DNA from: Mesorhizobium sp. BR1-1-16
GTDB taxonomy: Bacteria; Pseudomonadota; Alphaproteobacteria; Rhizobiales; Kaistiaceae
Length of the DNA stretch: 64,000 nucleotides
Direction of reading: 5' to 3'
Assembly: GCF_020165495.1 (NCBI RefSeq)
Contig: NZ_JAIUIE010000002.1
Coordinates: 186,001-250,000 of the forward strand
Part shown: in pieces, positions 49,942 through 59,194 of the stretch
Layout: every line of letters begins with the position of its first letter
Position numbering within the stretch: position 1 is the stretch's first letter
Program-made: the position numbers and the translations under genes
Notes under the pieces: model-generated
Seen by the model: the letters and a program-made list of their open reading frames with translations, nothing else
The model's database searches: none
What the model was told of the DNA's origin: nothing

Positions 49942-50930
49942 GATGCCATCTCCTCGAGCTTCTGGGCCTGCATCTCGCTGCGCCACCAGGCGACGAGATC
50001 GGCGATCCCTTCCTGCTTGTCGACGAGCGTGCGGAAACCGAGCGCCGCTTCCGCCGCGGTGGTCGAGGCGAGCCGGCGCGGCACGGGATTGATCGCGCGC
50101 GCTTCCTGGTGGACCGGCTGCAGGGCCGGCCGCCCCATGGCGACGGCGAAGATCCGGGCGAGCTCAAGAAGCGAGGTTTCGGTGCCCGATCCGACATTGA
50201 ACACCGCGTCGGTGGCAGGCGCACAGGCAGCCAGGATGTTGGCGCGCGCCACGTCGGTGACGTGGATCATGTCCATCGTCTGCAGGCCATCGCCGAAGAT
50301 CAGCGGCGGCTCGCCGGCTTCGATGCGCTCCATCCAGCGGACCATGACTTCGGTATAGCGTCCGTGAATATCCATGCGTGGGCCGTAGACGTTGAAATAG
50401 CGGAGCGCGACATAGTCGAGCCCGTACATATCGTTGAACGAGCGCAGCAGGCCCTCTCCGAAAGACTTGGCAGCGCCATAGAGCGTCCTGTTCGCGTAAG
50501 GATGATCGCTCTCCGTGGTCGGGAAATGCTCCGCCATGCCATAGATCGATGCCGACGAGGCCATGACGACCTTGCGAACCTTCAGATCGGTGCAGAGGCG
50601 CAGCAGCTGGTAGGTGGCATCGACCATGACCTGCATCGCCTGGTCCGGTTCGGCAGCGCAATGCGTGATCCTGAGCGCCGCCTGATGAAACACCGTATCG
50701 GTGTTGGCGACGAGCTCGCGCATCAGCCCGGTATCGCGGATATCACCTTCGATGACCGCGACCCGGCCGGATTCGAGGGCGCCGGCGAGATTGGCCATCC
50801 GCCCGCGCACCATATTGTCGACGACGACGATCTCGCGGCAGCCTGCGGCCACCAGTTGATCGACGATGTGAGACCCGACGAAGCCGGCACCGCCGGTCAC
50901 CAGGACACGCGCCCCGTTCAGCATGTTCAC
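49938..50930 (-). CDS. NAD-dependent sugar epimerase/dehydratase
   Basis: A 330-aa extended [17 protein letters not shown] binds [11 protein letters not shown] and Y-G-A-A-K give the catalytic Ser, Tyr and Lys, and R-Y-F-N-V-Y-G-P-R is the substrate-side signature. Start is a GTG at 50930 with GGAG six bases before it. UDP-sugar 4-epimerase or 4,6-dehydratase activity is possible; the text after the Tyr motif looks more like a GalE/WbpP-type epimerase. Confidence 0.92.
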   Translation of the reverse strand: MNMLNGARVLVTGGAGFVGSHIVDQLVAAGCREIVVVDNMVRGRMANLAGALESGRVAVIEGDIRDTGLMRELVANTDTVFHQAALRITHCAAEPDQAMQVMVDATYQLLRLCTDLKVRKVVMASSASIYGMAEHFPTTESDHPYANRTLYGAAKSFGEGLLRSFNDMYGLDYVALRYFNVYGPRMDIHGRYTEVMVRWMERIEAGEPPLIFGDGLQTMDMIHVTDVARANILAACAPATDAVFNVGSGTETSLLELARIFAVAMGRPALQPVHQEARAINPVPRRLASTTAAEAALGFRTLVDKQEGIADLVAWWRSEMQAQKLEEMAS

Positions 50931-50948
50931 GAGTGTCTCCTCAAGCGT

Positions 50949-52064
50949 TCAGGCGGTTCGGACGAGGTCCTGCATCGTCGCCTCGTTGACGACATCGATG
51001 ATGAAGGCGACCTGGTCGTCCGTGAGTTCGGGAAAGAGAGGCAGCGACAGCGATTGAAGGGCCAGCGCTTCCGAGACCGGGAAGTCGCCGGCGTGATAGC
51101 CAAGCTGCGCATAGGCCGGCTGGAGATGAACCGGCACCGGATAGTGGATGCCCGTCGCTATGCCGGCATCGCCGAGCGCAGCCTTGAGATCGGCGCGATC
51201 CGCGGTCCGGACGGCATAGACGTGGCAGGCGTGGTCGAGGCCGATTGGCCCGGCGGGAAGGCCGAGCGGGCCGCGAAGTCCGTCGTGATAGAGGTTGGCG
51301 ACGCGCCGGCGCTGGCTGTTCCAACGGTCGAGATGGGGCAGCTTCACATCGAGCACTGCGCCCTGGATCGAGTCCATCCGGAAGTTGAAGCCGTGGCGGA
51401 CATGGTTGTACTTGCCCTCCTGGCCCCAATCGCGCAGCGAGCGGATGACGGCCGCGAAGTCGTCGCGACTGGTGGTCACGATGCCGCCCTCACCACACGC
51501 GCCGAGATTCTTGCCGGGATAGAAGCTGAAGCAGCCGATATCGCCGAAGGCGCCGGCGCGCGTGCCATCGCGTTCGGCGCCATGGGCTTGCGCGGCATCC
51601 TCGATCACCAGCAGGCCGAGAAGGCGGGCGATGGCGCAGATCGACGCCATGTCGGCCAGCCGTCCATGCAGATGGACGGGCATGATCGCCTTGGTCCGGC
51701 TGGTCACCTTGTCGGCGATGAGTTCGGGCGCCATCGTCCAGGTGACCGGATCGATATCGACATAGACAGGTGTCGCACCCGTATAGACGATGGCAGCCGT
51801 CGTCGCGACGAAGGTGGCCGGCACCGTGATCACTTCGTCGCCCGGCCCGATGCCGGCGGCGAGAAGGGCCAGATGCAGCGCCGATGTGCCGGAATTGACC
51901 GCGACGGCATGGTCCGTACCGCAATAGGCGGCGAAGTTGTCCTCGAAGCGCTCGACGCGCTCCCCGAGGACGAAGTTGCCGTCGCGCATGGCCGCGATCA
52001 CGGCGGCCTCGAGCTCCGGACCGATCGAGGCATATTGCGCGCGAAGGTCGAGAAAGGGGATCAT
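50949..52064 (-). CDS. DegT-family sugar aminotransferase, WbpE-like
   Basis: A 371-aa sugar aminotransferase. The N-terminus M-I-P-F-L-D-L-R-A-Q, Lys185 in F-S-F-Y-P-G-K-N-L-G and the C-terminal I-A-T-G-I-H-Y-P-V-P match WbpE/WlbC, which makes the 3-amino group of UDP-GlcNAc3NA-type sugars from the keto product of WbpB. The upstream oxidoreductase (WbpB-like) and acetyltransferase (WbpD-like) complete that chemistry. ATG at 52064 overlaps the upstream stop. Confidence 0.92.
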   Translation of the reverse strand: MIPFLDLRAQYASIGPELEAAVIAAMRDGNFVLGERVERFEDNFAAYCGTDHAVAVNSGTSALHLALLAAGIGPGDEVITVPATFVATTAAIVYTGATPVYVDIDPVTWTMAPELIADKVTSRTKAIMPVHLHGRLADMASICAIARLLGLLVIEDAAQAHGAERDGTRAGAFGDIGCFSFYPGKNLGACGEGGIVTTSRDDFAAVIRSLRDWGQEGKYNHVRHGFNFRMDSIQGAVLDVKLPHLDRWNSQRRRVANLYHDGLRGPLGLPAGPIGLDHACHVYAVRTADRADLKAALGDAGIATGIHYPVPVHLQPAYAQLGYHAGDFPVSEALALQSLSLPLFPELTDDQVAFIIDVVNEATMQDLVRTA

Positions 52065-53089
52065 GATGCACGCCTCAGGTCGACAAGTTCCATCGGTTGG
52101 CCGCGCAGTGCGGCCGAGCGGGTGGCCGCAGCCAGCATCTCGACGACGCGCAATCCGCTTTCGCCGTCGGAGGGCGGCCGGCCCTTGCCTTCGATGCTGT
52201 GAACGAATTGCTCGATCTCGGTGACGAGCGCTTCCTTGGTCGAGATCGCCGGGGCCCACATCTCGCCCATGCGATAGGAGACGCGTCTTTCGTGGACGTT
52301 CTCGAGGTTCTCGGCGAGGTCCACGCCGCGATCATAGACTTTGATCTTCTCGCTATTCTGCATGTCGTCATAGATGATCATGCGCTGCCGGCCGCTGATC
52401 AGCGTCTGGCGGATTTTCACCGGCGACATCCAGTTGACGTTGAGATGCGCCATGGCGCCGTCGTCGAAATAGATGGAGAGGTGGGCCATCGTTTCGGGGC
52501 TGTCGGGCAGGAAGGCCGCGGCGCTGGCCGAAATCGCGACGGGGCGAGCATCGATGAGAAAATCGAGGATCGCGAAGTCGTGAACCGCAAGATCCCAGAT
52601 GACGCTGACGTCTTTCTGGAGCAGGCCAAGGTTGACCCGCGTCGCGTCATAGCAATAGACATCACCGATCGAACCATCCGTGATCAGATCTTTGATCTTC
52701 CGCACGGCACCGGTGTAGATGAACGTGTGATCGACCATCAGGGTGAGCGAGCGGCGTGCCGCCTCCTCGACCAGCAGCGCCGCCTTGAAGACATTGTCGG
52801 TGATCGGCTTTTCGACGAGGACATGCTTTCCGGCGCGGAGCGCGGCGAGGGCCATGTCGAAATGCGTGCTCACCGGCGTCGAGATGACGACGGCGTCGAT
52901 CGACGGATCCGCGACGAGATCGCGCCAATCGGTCACAAGCCGTGCCGAAGGATGGCGGCGGCCGGCGCGCTCGAGCGCAGCCGGTGAGAAGTCGGCGATC
53001 GCGCAAAGGGCGGCAGCGTCGACTTCGGCGATCGCCCGGGCGAGGTTCGGCCCCCAATAGCCGTATCCGATCAGACCTATGCCTGGCAT
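52061..53089 (-). CDS. Gfo/Idh/MocA family oxidoreductase, WbpB-like
   Basis: A 342-aa NAD-dependent oxidoreductase: G-I-G-L-I-G-Y-G-Y-W-G-P-N binds the dinucleotide, G-K-H-V-L-V-E-K-P near residue 95 is the family signature, and D-L-A-V-H-D-F near 165 supplies the catalytic region. In the WbpB/WbpD/WbpE pathway this step oxidises the 3-hydroxyl of a UDP-sugar to a ketone. The ATG at 53089 has AGGTG upstream and overlaps the end of the acetyltransferase gene by 13 bp. Confidence 0.92.
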   Translation of the reverse strand: MPGIGLIGYGYWGPNLARAIAEVDAAALCAIADFSPAALERAGRRHPSARLVTDWRDLVADPSIDAVVISTPVSTHFDMALAALRAGKHVLVEKPITDNVFKAALLVEEAARRSLTLMVDHTFIYTGAVRKIKDLITDGSIGDVYCYDATRVNLGLLQKDVSVIWDLAVHDFAILDFLIDARPVAISASAAAFLPDSPETMAHLSIYFDDGAMAHLNVNWMSPVKIRQTLISGRQRMIIYDDMQNSEKIKVYDRGVDLAENLENVHERRVSYRMGEMWAPAISTKEALVTEIEQFVHSIEGKGRPPSDGESGLRVVEMLAAATRSAALRGQPMELVDLRRAS

Positions 53090-53634
53090 GGTTCGTTCAC
53101 CTCGGCTCCAGAATGTCCGCCATTCGTGTTTCGCAAACTGTTGGGATGCGGCGCTTCCGGTCGTCCGAACCGCACGTCGCCGATGACGCGCGCAGGCACG
53201 CCGGCGACGATCGCGAAGTCCGGAACATCCCGCGTGACCACCGCCCCCGCGCCGACCAGGGCCTGGGCGCCGATGGTGACGCCGCAGACGATGGTCGAAT
53301 TCGAGCCGAGCGAGGCGCCGCATTTCACCAGGGTCGGTGTGCACTCCCAGTCGCCATCGCGCTGCAGCGAGCCGTCCTCGTTGGTCGAGCGCGGATAGAG
53401 GCCATTGGTGAACATGACGCCATGCGCCACCATCACCTCGTCCTCGATCGTGACACCCTCACAGATGAAGGAATGCGACGAGATCTTGCAGCGCCGACCG
53501 ATGGTGCTGCCCTTCTGGATTTCGACGAAAGGTCCGACCCGTGATCCAGCGCCGATCTGGCAGCCATAGATATTGACGAGATCCGGATAAGAAATAACGA
53601 CGTCGTCTGCGATGATGCTTGAATTGATCGGCAT
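53077..53634 (-). CDS. Hexapeptide-repeat acyltransferase, WbpD-like
   Basis: A 185-aa left-handed beta-helix protein built of I-G-x-x-x-x-like hexapeptides (C-Q-I-G-A-G-S-R-V-G-P-F-V-E-I-Q-K-G). It shares M-F-T-N-x-x-Y-P-R-S and G-A-S-L-G-S-N-S-T-I-V-C-G-V-T-I-G with WbpD/WlbB N-acetyltransferases, which acetylate the 3-amino group formed by WbpE. It is first in the operon. Two ATGs are possible: 53634, which aligns with the family, and 53685. Confidence 0.9.
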   Translation of the reverse strand: MPINSSIIADDVVISYPDLVNIYGCQIGAGSRVGPFVEIQKGSTIGRRCKISSHSFICEGVTIEDEVMVAHGVMFTNGLYPRSTNEDGSLQRDGDWECTPTLVKCGASLGSNSTIVCGVTIGAQALVGAGAVVTRDVPDFAIVAGVPARVIGDVRFGRPEAPHPNSLRNTNGGHSGAEVNEPCQA

Positions 53635-53959
53635 CGTTGAGCGGCCCTCGGATCGTGAGATGTTGTTGCCGTTGCTATCGAACATCTTTCAAATAGCCGG
53701 TTTCCGGAGCCCTGAAACCCGACCAAAACGGGCATTGCCCGATGGGGCGCCGTCTACTTCCTATGGTGGATCGAGGGCTTCCCGGCGCCATCCATCCGGC
53801 GAAGGGAGTATGGTCCGGGAACAAGGCAACGCCAACGAGCCGCCCCAGCAATGGGCTGACGGGGCCCCGACGGCCGAATGACGGATGCATGGGACTTCGA
53901 TGTTGTGTGCTGTGCGTCCGATGGGTAGTCCGCCGGGCCACGGCGGAGCCCTGACGCGA
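53635..53959. other. Gap between beta-helix protein gene and amino-sugar operon
   Basis: 325 bp with no supportable gene. It holds the 3' end of the beta-helix gene transcript with a terminator at 53725-53741 and, beyond it, only about 90 bp in which the promoter of the amino-sugar operon must lie. Confidence 0.55.
53725..53741 (-). terminator. Rho-independent terminator-like hairpin with T tract
   Basis: On the minus strand: CGGGC-AAT-GCCCG followed directly by TTTT. Stem 5 bp, short but with the proper T run. It would separate the polymerase/beta-helix transcript from the amino-sugar operon. Confidence 0.5.
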
Positions 53960-56128
53960 CTATGGCGTCGGTGCCGGCGAGGCAGCGGCTGCAGGCGCCG
54001 GCAGGATGATGCTGTCTTCGTCGATGCCGGCGCGCTGCAGGTCGGCGAGGCTGCCGAATTGGCCTGACGACATGACATCCGGCTGATACTGGAAGCTGCG
54101 GTCGTTCAGATTGCCGCTGTAGCGATTGCGCGCAAAATGGACATAGCCGGCGCCGTGGCCAGGCGCATAGGCCGAGGCGGCGAGGCCGTTCTCGGCGGTG
54201 ACGGCGACGCTGTTATCTTCGATGCGGTTCGGCTCGGCCCAGTCCGGATGCCAGTCGCGGCCCGTTCCGTCGTCAATCCGGAAGGCCGAACCGGCGCCGC
54301 CGAGGATATTGTTGCCACGGACCACGTTGCTCCAGCCGCCATTGATGCCGATGGCCGATACATTCTGGGCAAGGGTATTGTCCTCGATCAGGACGCCGCT
54401 GGCCTTGCCATCGAGATAGATCGCCCAACTGATGGGGGTCGGCCATTCGCTGGTATTCTCGTAATGCGCCGGCCAAAATGTTCCGTCCGCCCGGTTCATC
54501 AGCTGGTCGGTTCCGGTGATCCGGTTGCGGCGGATGATGCTGTCGAGCGAGTCGGCCTGCATGCCCATCAGTTTGATGGCGCCGCCATCCGCCGTCTGCT
54601 GATTGGCCCGGCGCAGTTCGTTGTCTTCGATGACGGCGTCGTGGACACTGTCGTCGGCCCCCCAGATCGAGCCGCCGGCTATGCCGAACTGCGCCATATC
54701 CTCGATCAGGTTATGCGCGATCCTGATCGTGTCAGCCGCCTGGAAGAACACGCCGGCGCTCTCGAAATACACCGTCCCGATGTTGTGGATGCGGTTGGCA
54801 AGAACCCGCGCGCCGATCGATTTGCCGAACTTGCCGTATTCGGTGCCGATATAGATGCCGTTGCCCGCGACATCGCCAATCTCGTTCCCCGCGATCAGAA
54901 CGTCGGCGCTCTCGGAGACATGGATGCCGACGCCAACATCGGCGATCACATTGTTGACCAGCGCGACGCCGTCGGCCTGTTCCAGCCTGATCGCGCCGAA
55001 GCCGCGCGTATCGGTGCCGAACTTGCCGCTGCCGAGCGGCGCGCCGTCGCGAAGCGTCAGGCCGGCGATCAGCATTCCATCGGCCTCCTGCAGCCGGAAG
55101 AAGGTCGGCAGCGTGCCGGCAACGACGCTGGCGTTCGCAAATGACGGATCATCGTCAAGATAGTCGAGCCTCCCAGCGGCGGCATCGAACCACCATTCGC
55201 CGGAGGCATCGAGAAAGGCCTCGGCCCCGGCGAGAAAATAGCGGCTCCCTTCGGCGGTGAAGAAATAGCTCGTCCCTTCCGTATGCACGGTATCGGTCGC
55301 GGCATCGATGGAGGTGACTGGCAGCGTGTCGCTGCCCCACTGGCTGCCCGGGCTGAACCCGCCGACGATATGGGCGACGACCCCGCTCGGATCTGCGATT
55401 TTTGGCAGGTCGCCGGGGTGAAATCGAAACGAGGTGTTTCCCTGCCAGGCATCGGCGGTCGGCTTGGCCGCGAACAGCCAGCCCTTGCGCGGATCTCCAT
55501 CGACCGGTGCGTTGGGATAGCGCGCGAGCGGACGGGCCACGCCGTTGACGAACAGCGACAGGATGCGGCTGTCCCGCTTGGCGGGCGGCAGCGTGGCCGT
55601 CCAGCGGCCGGGGGCCGTCTCCGTCCATCCCGCGACGAGCGGCCCGCCATGCAGAACCGGTGTCTCGCCGCAGGCCGCGACGAGCGCGAGACCCTTGTCC
55701 TTGGCGTCGAAAAGGATGGGCGCCGTCAGATAATAGTCGCCGCCGCCAACCACGATCCTTCCTGGAACGACCGCCGCGCGCACAGCATCGCGTGCAGCCT
55801 CGATGCTGGCAAAGGGCCCGTCGCTTCGCGTGTCGTTCGGCTTCGCGAGACGGCCGCTCCAATCATCCTGGCCTGCCGGCGAGACATGAAACACGACGTC
55901 TTGTGGTGGCGATGCGGATCCCTCGGTTCTGGACGGCAGCCGGCCGGCCTCGGGACCGCATGGCCAGGCCTTGCCGAATTCGGACGCGAGCTCGGGCGGA
56001 AACGACCGGCCGGGTGCCACCATCTGCGACGGCGCGGCGTCGTCGCCCGCCGTCTCGGCCGAAGCACCCGGAAGCCAGGCGCACAGCAGAACGCCGGCAA
56101 GTGCCGCGGCGGCGGGAACGCGGCTCAT
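53960..56128 (-). CDS. Exported right-handed parallel beta-helix protein
   Basis: A 722-aa protein with a signal peptide cleaved after A-S-A near residue 24. Residues 78-110 (F-H-V-S-P-A-G-Q-D-D-W-S-G, then F-A-S-I-E-A-A-R-D-A-V-R) are the usual entry of DUF1565/GH141-like proteins; residues 360-620 are pectate-lyase-type coils with many N-x-I and G-I-x-I repeats (G-N-E-I-G-D-V-A-G-N-G-I-Y-I-G). It probably cleaves or modifies a polysaccharide in the periplasm or outside, perhaps the polymer made by this locus. It overlaps the polymerase gene by ATGA, so the two are made together. Confidence 0.85.
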   Translation of the reverse strand: MSRVPAAAALAGVLLCAWLPGASAETAGDDAAPSQMVAPGRSFPPELASEFGKAWPCGPEAGRLPSRTEGSASPPQDVVFHVSPAGQDDWSGRLAKPNDTRSDGPFASIEAARDAVRAAVVPGRIVVGGGDYYLTAPILFDAKDKGLALVAACGETPVLHGGPLVAGWTETAPGRWTATLPPAKRDSRILSLFVNGVARPLARYPNAPVDGDPRKGWLFAAKPTADAWQGNTSFRFHPGDLPKIADPSGVVAHIVGGFSPGSQWGSDTLPVTSIDAATDTVHTEGTSYFFTAEGSRYFLAGAEAFLDASGEWWFDAAAGRLDYLDDDPSFANASVVAGTLPTFFRLQEADGMLIAGLTLRDGAPLGSGKFGTDTRGFGAIRLEQADGVALVNNVIADVGVGIHVSESADVLIAGNEIGDVAGNGIYIGTEYGKFGKSIGARVLANRIHNIGTVYFESAGVFFQAADTIRIAHNLIEDMAQFGIAGGSIWGADDSVHDAVIEDNELRRANQQTADGGAIKLMGMQADSLDSIIRRNRITGTDQLMNRADGTFWPAHYENTSEWPTPISWAIYLDGKASGVLIEDNTLAQNVSAIGINGGWSNVVRGNNILGGAGSAFRIDDGTGRDWHPDWAEPNRIEDNSVAVTAENGLAASAYAPGHGAGYVHFARNRYSGNLNDRSFQYQPDVMSSGQFGSLADLQRAGIDEDSIILPAPAAAASPAPTP

Positions 56129-57465
56129 GGGTTTTTCTCGTCGAGGTCGATGGCAGGGGGCGGCGTGGTCGAGGACACACGTTCTGGCGTTGGCCGGACG
56201 ACCTGGTCCGTGCGGACAGGGGCATAATAGGAGAACATGATGATCGCGACCGCGAACATCGTGGCGATGCAGTCATTCTGGTTGAGGAACAGGCTCTCCG
56301 TCAGGTTCATCACGAGAACCATGATCAGGAACACGTTGAGCCACAGCCAGCCCTCTTGAGGCGCCCGGCATTGCAGAACGGCGCCCTGGTGGATGGCGCG
56401 GATCACGACGCCGGCGAATAGCACGATGCCGCCGACGCCGAAGCTGAGCAGGATATCGCGATAGCCGTTATGCGCATGCGGAGGCGTCCAGCCCACCTTG
56501 GCCCAGATTGTCCAGGCGAGCGGATTGGCCTCTGTCCAAAACGACTGGAAGCCGAAGCCGAGCAACAGATGCCGGCTGATCTCGACATCGACCAGTTCCC
56601 AGAGCGGCACCCGGCCCGTCAAGGTCGCGTCCTTTCCCAGCGCCACGAGGAGGGGTACCAGGAATTCGTGCAGCACGACCAGGATCAGCGCCGCCACCTG
56701 GATCGTGACCAGTACGAAAACGACCCGCGTGACGCCGCGTACCTTCGGCAGCGCGGAATAGATCACATAGACGCACGCCGCCGACGTCGTCGCGATGATC
56801 GCTGTCATCGAAGTCGACCCGGCGAGGCAGGCAAGGCCCGCGAACAGCAGGAAAAGCGCCGTTCTTCGGAAACCCATCGACCCATCGATCGCGACCACGG
56901 CGGAAACCAGCACCAGGATGCTGGCATACCAGCCGAGCGTGTTCTTGTTGAGGAAGACCCCGCGGATCGAGCCGTCGAGGGGCATGCGTGCGTAGCGCGG
57001 GGAAACAACGACGATGCCGAGGCTCGCCACGATGCAGATGCCGAGCGAGATCATCATCAGCAGCAGAAGCTGGCGCGGCGTGAACCGGATTGCCAGCAGA
57101 TAAGCGAGGAGGATGCTGAACAGCAGCCCGATCGCGCGCCGCAGCGTCGTCGACGGGCTGACGGACCAGACCACGGAAACAAGCGGCAGCAGTGTCAACA
57201 GCTGGAGCGGCACGTTGCGCGCGAGCGCGATCAGGAATGGCCGCACATTCTGTGACAGGATCAGGAGCGTGAATGCATAGACCGGCAGCGACAACAGACG
57301 CAGCTTCGCCTTGCCGGCATCGCTGAGCTCGCCTTCCGGCCCCGCCATCAGCAACGGAAAGAACGCGCCCGTCTGCAGCAGCAGGCACACGCCCGCGCCC
57401 CATAGCTCTATGGTTCGCCAGCGTAGCGTCAGCCTGCCATCCGCCCGTTCGGTCATCGATGTCAT
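56125..57465 (-). CDS. O-antigen ligase/polymerase family membrane protein (Wzy/ExoQ-like)
   Basis: A 446-aa protein with about eleven hydrophobic segments and a large periplasmic loop near residues 290-345. The Wzy_C segment includes L-G-F-G-F-Q-S-F-W and P-P-H-A-H-N-G-Y-R-D-I-L-L-S-F-G, the conserved histidine-containing loop of this family. It would polymerise lipid-linked repeat units (ExoQ role). GAGG lies 8 nt before the ATG at 57465; another ATG is at 57456. Transcribed away from the ExoF-like gene. Confidence 0.9.
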   Translation of the reverse strand: MTSMTERADGRLTLRWRTIELWGAGVCLLLQTGAFFPLLMAGPEGELSDAGKAKLRLLSLPVYAFTLLILSQNVRPFLIALARNVPLQLLTLLPLVSVVWSVSPSTTLRRAIGLLFSILLAYLLAIRFTPRQLLLLMMISLGICIVASLGIVVVSPRYARMPLDGSIRGVFLNKNTLGWYASILVLVSAVVAIDGSMGFRRTALFLLFAGLACLAGSTSMTAIIATTSAACVYVIYSALPKVRGVTRVVFVLVTIQVAALILVVLHEFLVPLLVALGKDATLTGRVPLWELVDVEISRHLLLGFGFQSFWTEANPLAWTIWAKVGWTPPHAHNGYRDILLSFGVGGIVLFAGVVIRAIHQGAVLQCRAPQEGWLWLNVFLIMVLVMNLTESLFLNQNDCIATMFAVAIIMFSYYAPVRTDQVVRPTPERVSSTTPPPAIDLDEKNP

Positions 57466-57903
57466 CGAGAGGACCTCGGTCTGCAGCGTCGCGGCACTGC
57501 GTTCATCCTGCGGCACATGCGGAGATATCCTCGGTCATCCGTAGTCGGACCGCCTTTCTGGCGACGGCACACAGCATCGTCCGTGGTGGCGGCGAGCGAA
57601 ACGGAGCCAATCGAATCCGGGGCCGGCGCCAAAGGACGAGGGGCGGACGCCGAAAGCATTAGCCGCGAGCGACATTCGGCTGCGCCGTTTCACGAAGCTG
57701 ATGACGATGGACGATGGTCGGGTCGGCGGCATGCGCCATATGCCCAACTGCGGCCGGCCCCGCATCTCCGCTAGTCTTTTCCTGTGGCCGCCGAATGTCG
57801 GAGGCCGCCTCAAAGCGTCCTGACACCCGCCGCTGGCGTGCCGCGAGGCCTGGCCCGACCGGTGCCTTTGGCTGAAGGACGATCTCGAGGGCGAGAGAAC
57901 CCG
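57466..57903. other. Divergent promoter region of the polysaccharide locus
   Basis: 438 bp between the polymerase gene (leftward) and the export gene (rightward). No supportable gene and no clear promoter hexamers or palindrome; it must contain the promoters of both halves of the locus. Confidence 0.5.
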
Positions 57904-59115
57904 ATGATGCGCATTTGCCTTCCGATCCGGCGCCGGTTCGATTTTCGAGCTGTTCTTTTCGCCGCCCTCGCGCTTCTGGCGAGCATGTCGCCATGCTTCG
58001 CCGAGCTGCTGATCGAGCCGGGCGATACCGTTCACGTTTCCGTTGCCGACGCCTCGCGGTTCGATGGCGACCGCAGGGTGGATGTCGACGGCCGGATCAT
58101 GATGCCCCAGCTCGGCGGCATTGACCTCAAGGGGCTGCGGCTCGACGAGGCCGGCGCACGCATCGCTGGCGAACTCATCAGGCGCGACATTCTGAAGGCG
58201 CCGAATGTCCTGGTCGAAGTCGTGAAATATCGCCCTGTTTATGTCGGCGGCAAGGTTCGGCGGCCCGGTGCGATCGACTTCGAGCCCGGCATGACCGTGC
58301 GCCACGCTCTCATTCTGGCGGGTGGCGCCGGCAAGGAGCAGGAAGAGAATGCCACTTCGGTCGATATCCCCGAGCTCAGGGCGAAATGGCAGACGACATC
58401 CTATCAGCTCCTGCAGGTGAACAGCCGCATCGCCCGCCTCGACGCCGAACTGGTCAGACGCGATACGGCGGCGCCGACCGCGGCACCGGGCGCCGTGCTG
58501 CCGCAAGACCGGCAGGCGCTCGTCGCGCTGGACAGCGATATTCTGAAGGACCGCCTCGAGACATGGACGGCGAACCAAGTTCACTTGCGCGATGCGCTCG
58601 CGCTCTACGATCTAGAGATCGACGTTCTGAACCAGCAGTCCACCCTGCAGGAGGGTGAGCGCAATCTGACTGGCCAGCAGGTCGAGACGGCCAGGGCGCT
58701 GGTCGAAAAAGGCCTCATGCCGTTGCCGCGCCTGCAGGAGCTGGAGCATGTGCAGTCACAGGCTTCGCAGGATATCCTGGAGAACCAGGCCTTCACGGCT
58801 CGAGCGCGGCAGAGCCGGGCGACCATCGCGCATCAGTTGAAGACGGCCGATATCGACTGGCGGATGGAGATCAGCCAGCAGAAGCGCGAGGCGATGATCG
58901 ATCGCGCCCGGCTCAAGGCCGAACTGGAGGCGCTTTCGAGTCAGATCCTCAATGCCGGCGACGACCTCTCCGAGGCGACGGATCGCCAGTTTCAGACCGT
59001 CGTCGAGATCTATCGCTCCGTCGCGGGGCAAAAGAAGCCGGTCGCCGCGACGATGGATACAGAAATCATGCCCGGCGACATCCTCGACGTGTCCTTTGCG
59101 AAGGGCGCGGGCTGA
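57904..59115 (+). CDS. Polysaccharide biosynthesis/export protein, ExoF-like
   Basis: A 403-aa protein with a signal peptide (R-R-R-F-D-F-R-A-V-L-F then hydrophobic core, cleavage after C-F-A near 33; no lipobox). The Poly_export domain follows (L-L-I-E-P-G-D-T-V-H-V-S-V), then an SLBB part (V-Y-V-G-G-K-V-R-R-P-G-A) and about 180 residues of coiled coil, closing with D-T-E-I-M-P-G-D-I-L-D-V. Rhizobial ExoF has this same layout and is a Wza-related export protein. The two adjacent ATGs (57904, 57907) are equally plausible. Confidence 0.9.
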   Translation: MMRICLPIRRRFDFRAVLFAALALLASMSPCFAELLIEPGDTVHVSVADASRFDGDRRVDVDGRIMMPQLGGIDLKGLRLDEAGARIAGELIRRDILKAPNVLVEVVKYRPVYVGGKVRRPGAIDFEPGMTVRHALILAGGAGKEQEENATSVDIPELRAKWQTTSYQLLQVNSRIARLDAELVRRDTAAPTAAPGAVLPQDRQALVALDSDILKDRLETWTANQVHLRDALALYDLEIDVLNQQSTLQEGERNLTGQQVETARALVEKGLMPLPRLQELEHVQSQASQDILENQAFTARARQSRATIAHQLKTADIDWRMEISQQKREAMIDRARLKAELEALSSQILNAGDDLSEATDRQFQTVVEIYRSVAGQKKPVAATMDTEIMPGDILDVSFAKGAG

Positions 59116-59194
59116 TGGCGATCTTCCATCACGCCCCGGCGCTCCGGACGCACGCCGAAGATCGCGACTTCGCCATATCAGCGGAGGCGGGGCG

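Noticed and set aside
49926-52202. 758-codon plus-strand open frame across the amino-sugar operon
   Set aside because: It spans three minus-strand genes with clear family motifs and has no domain of its own.
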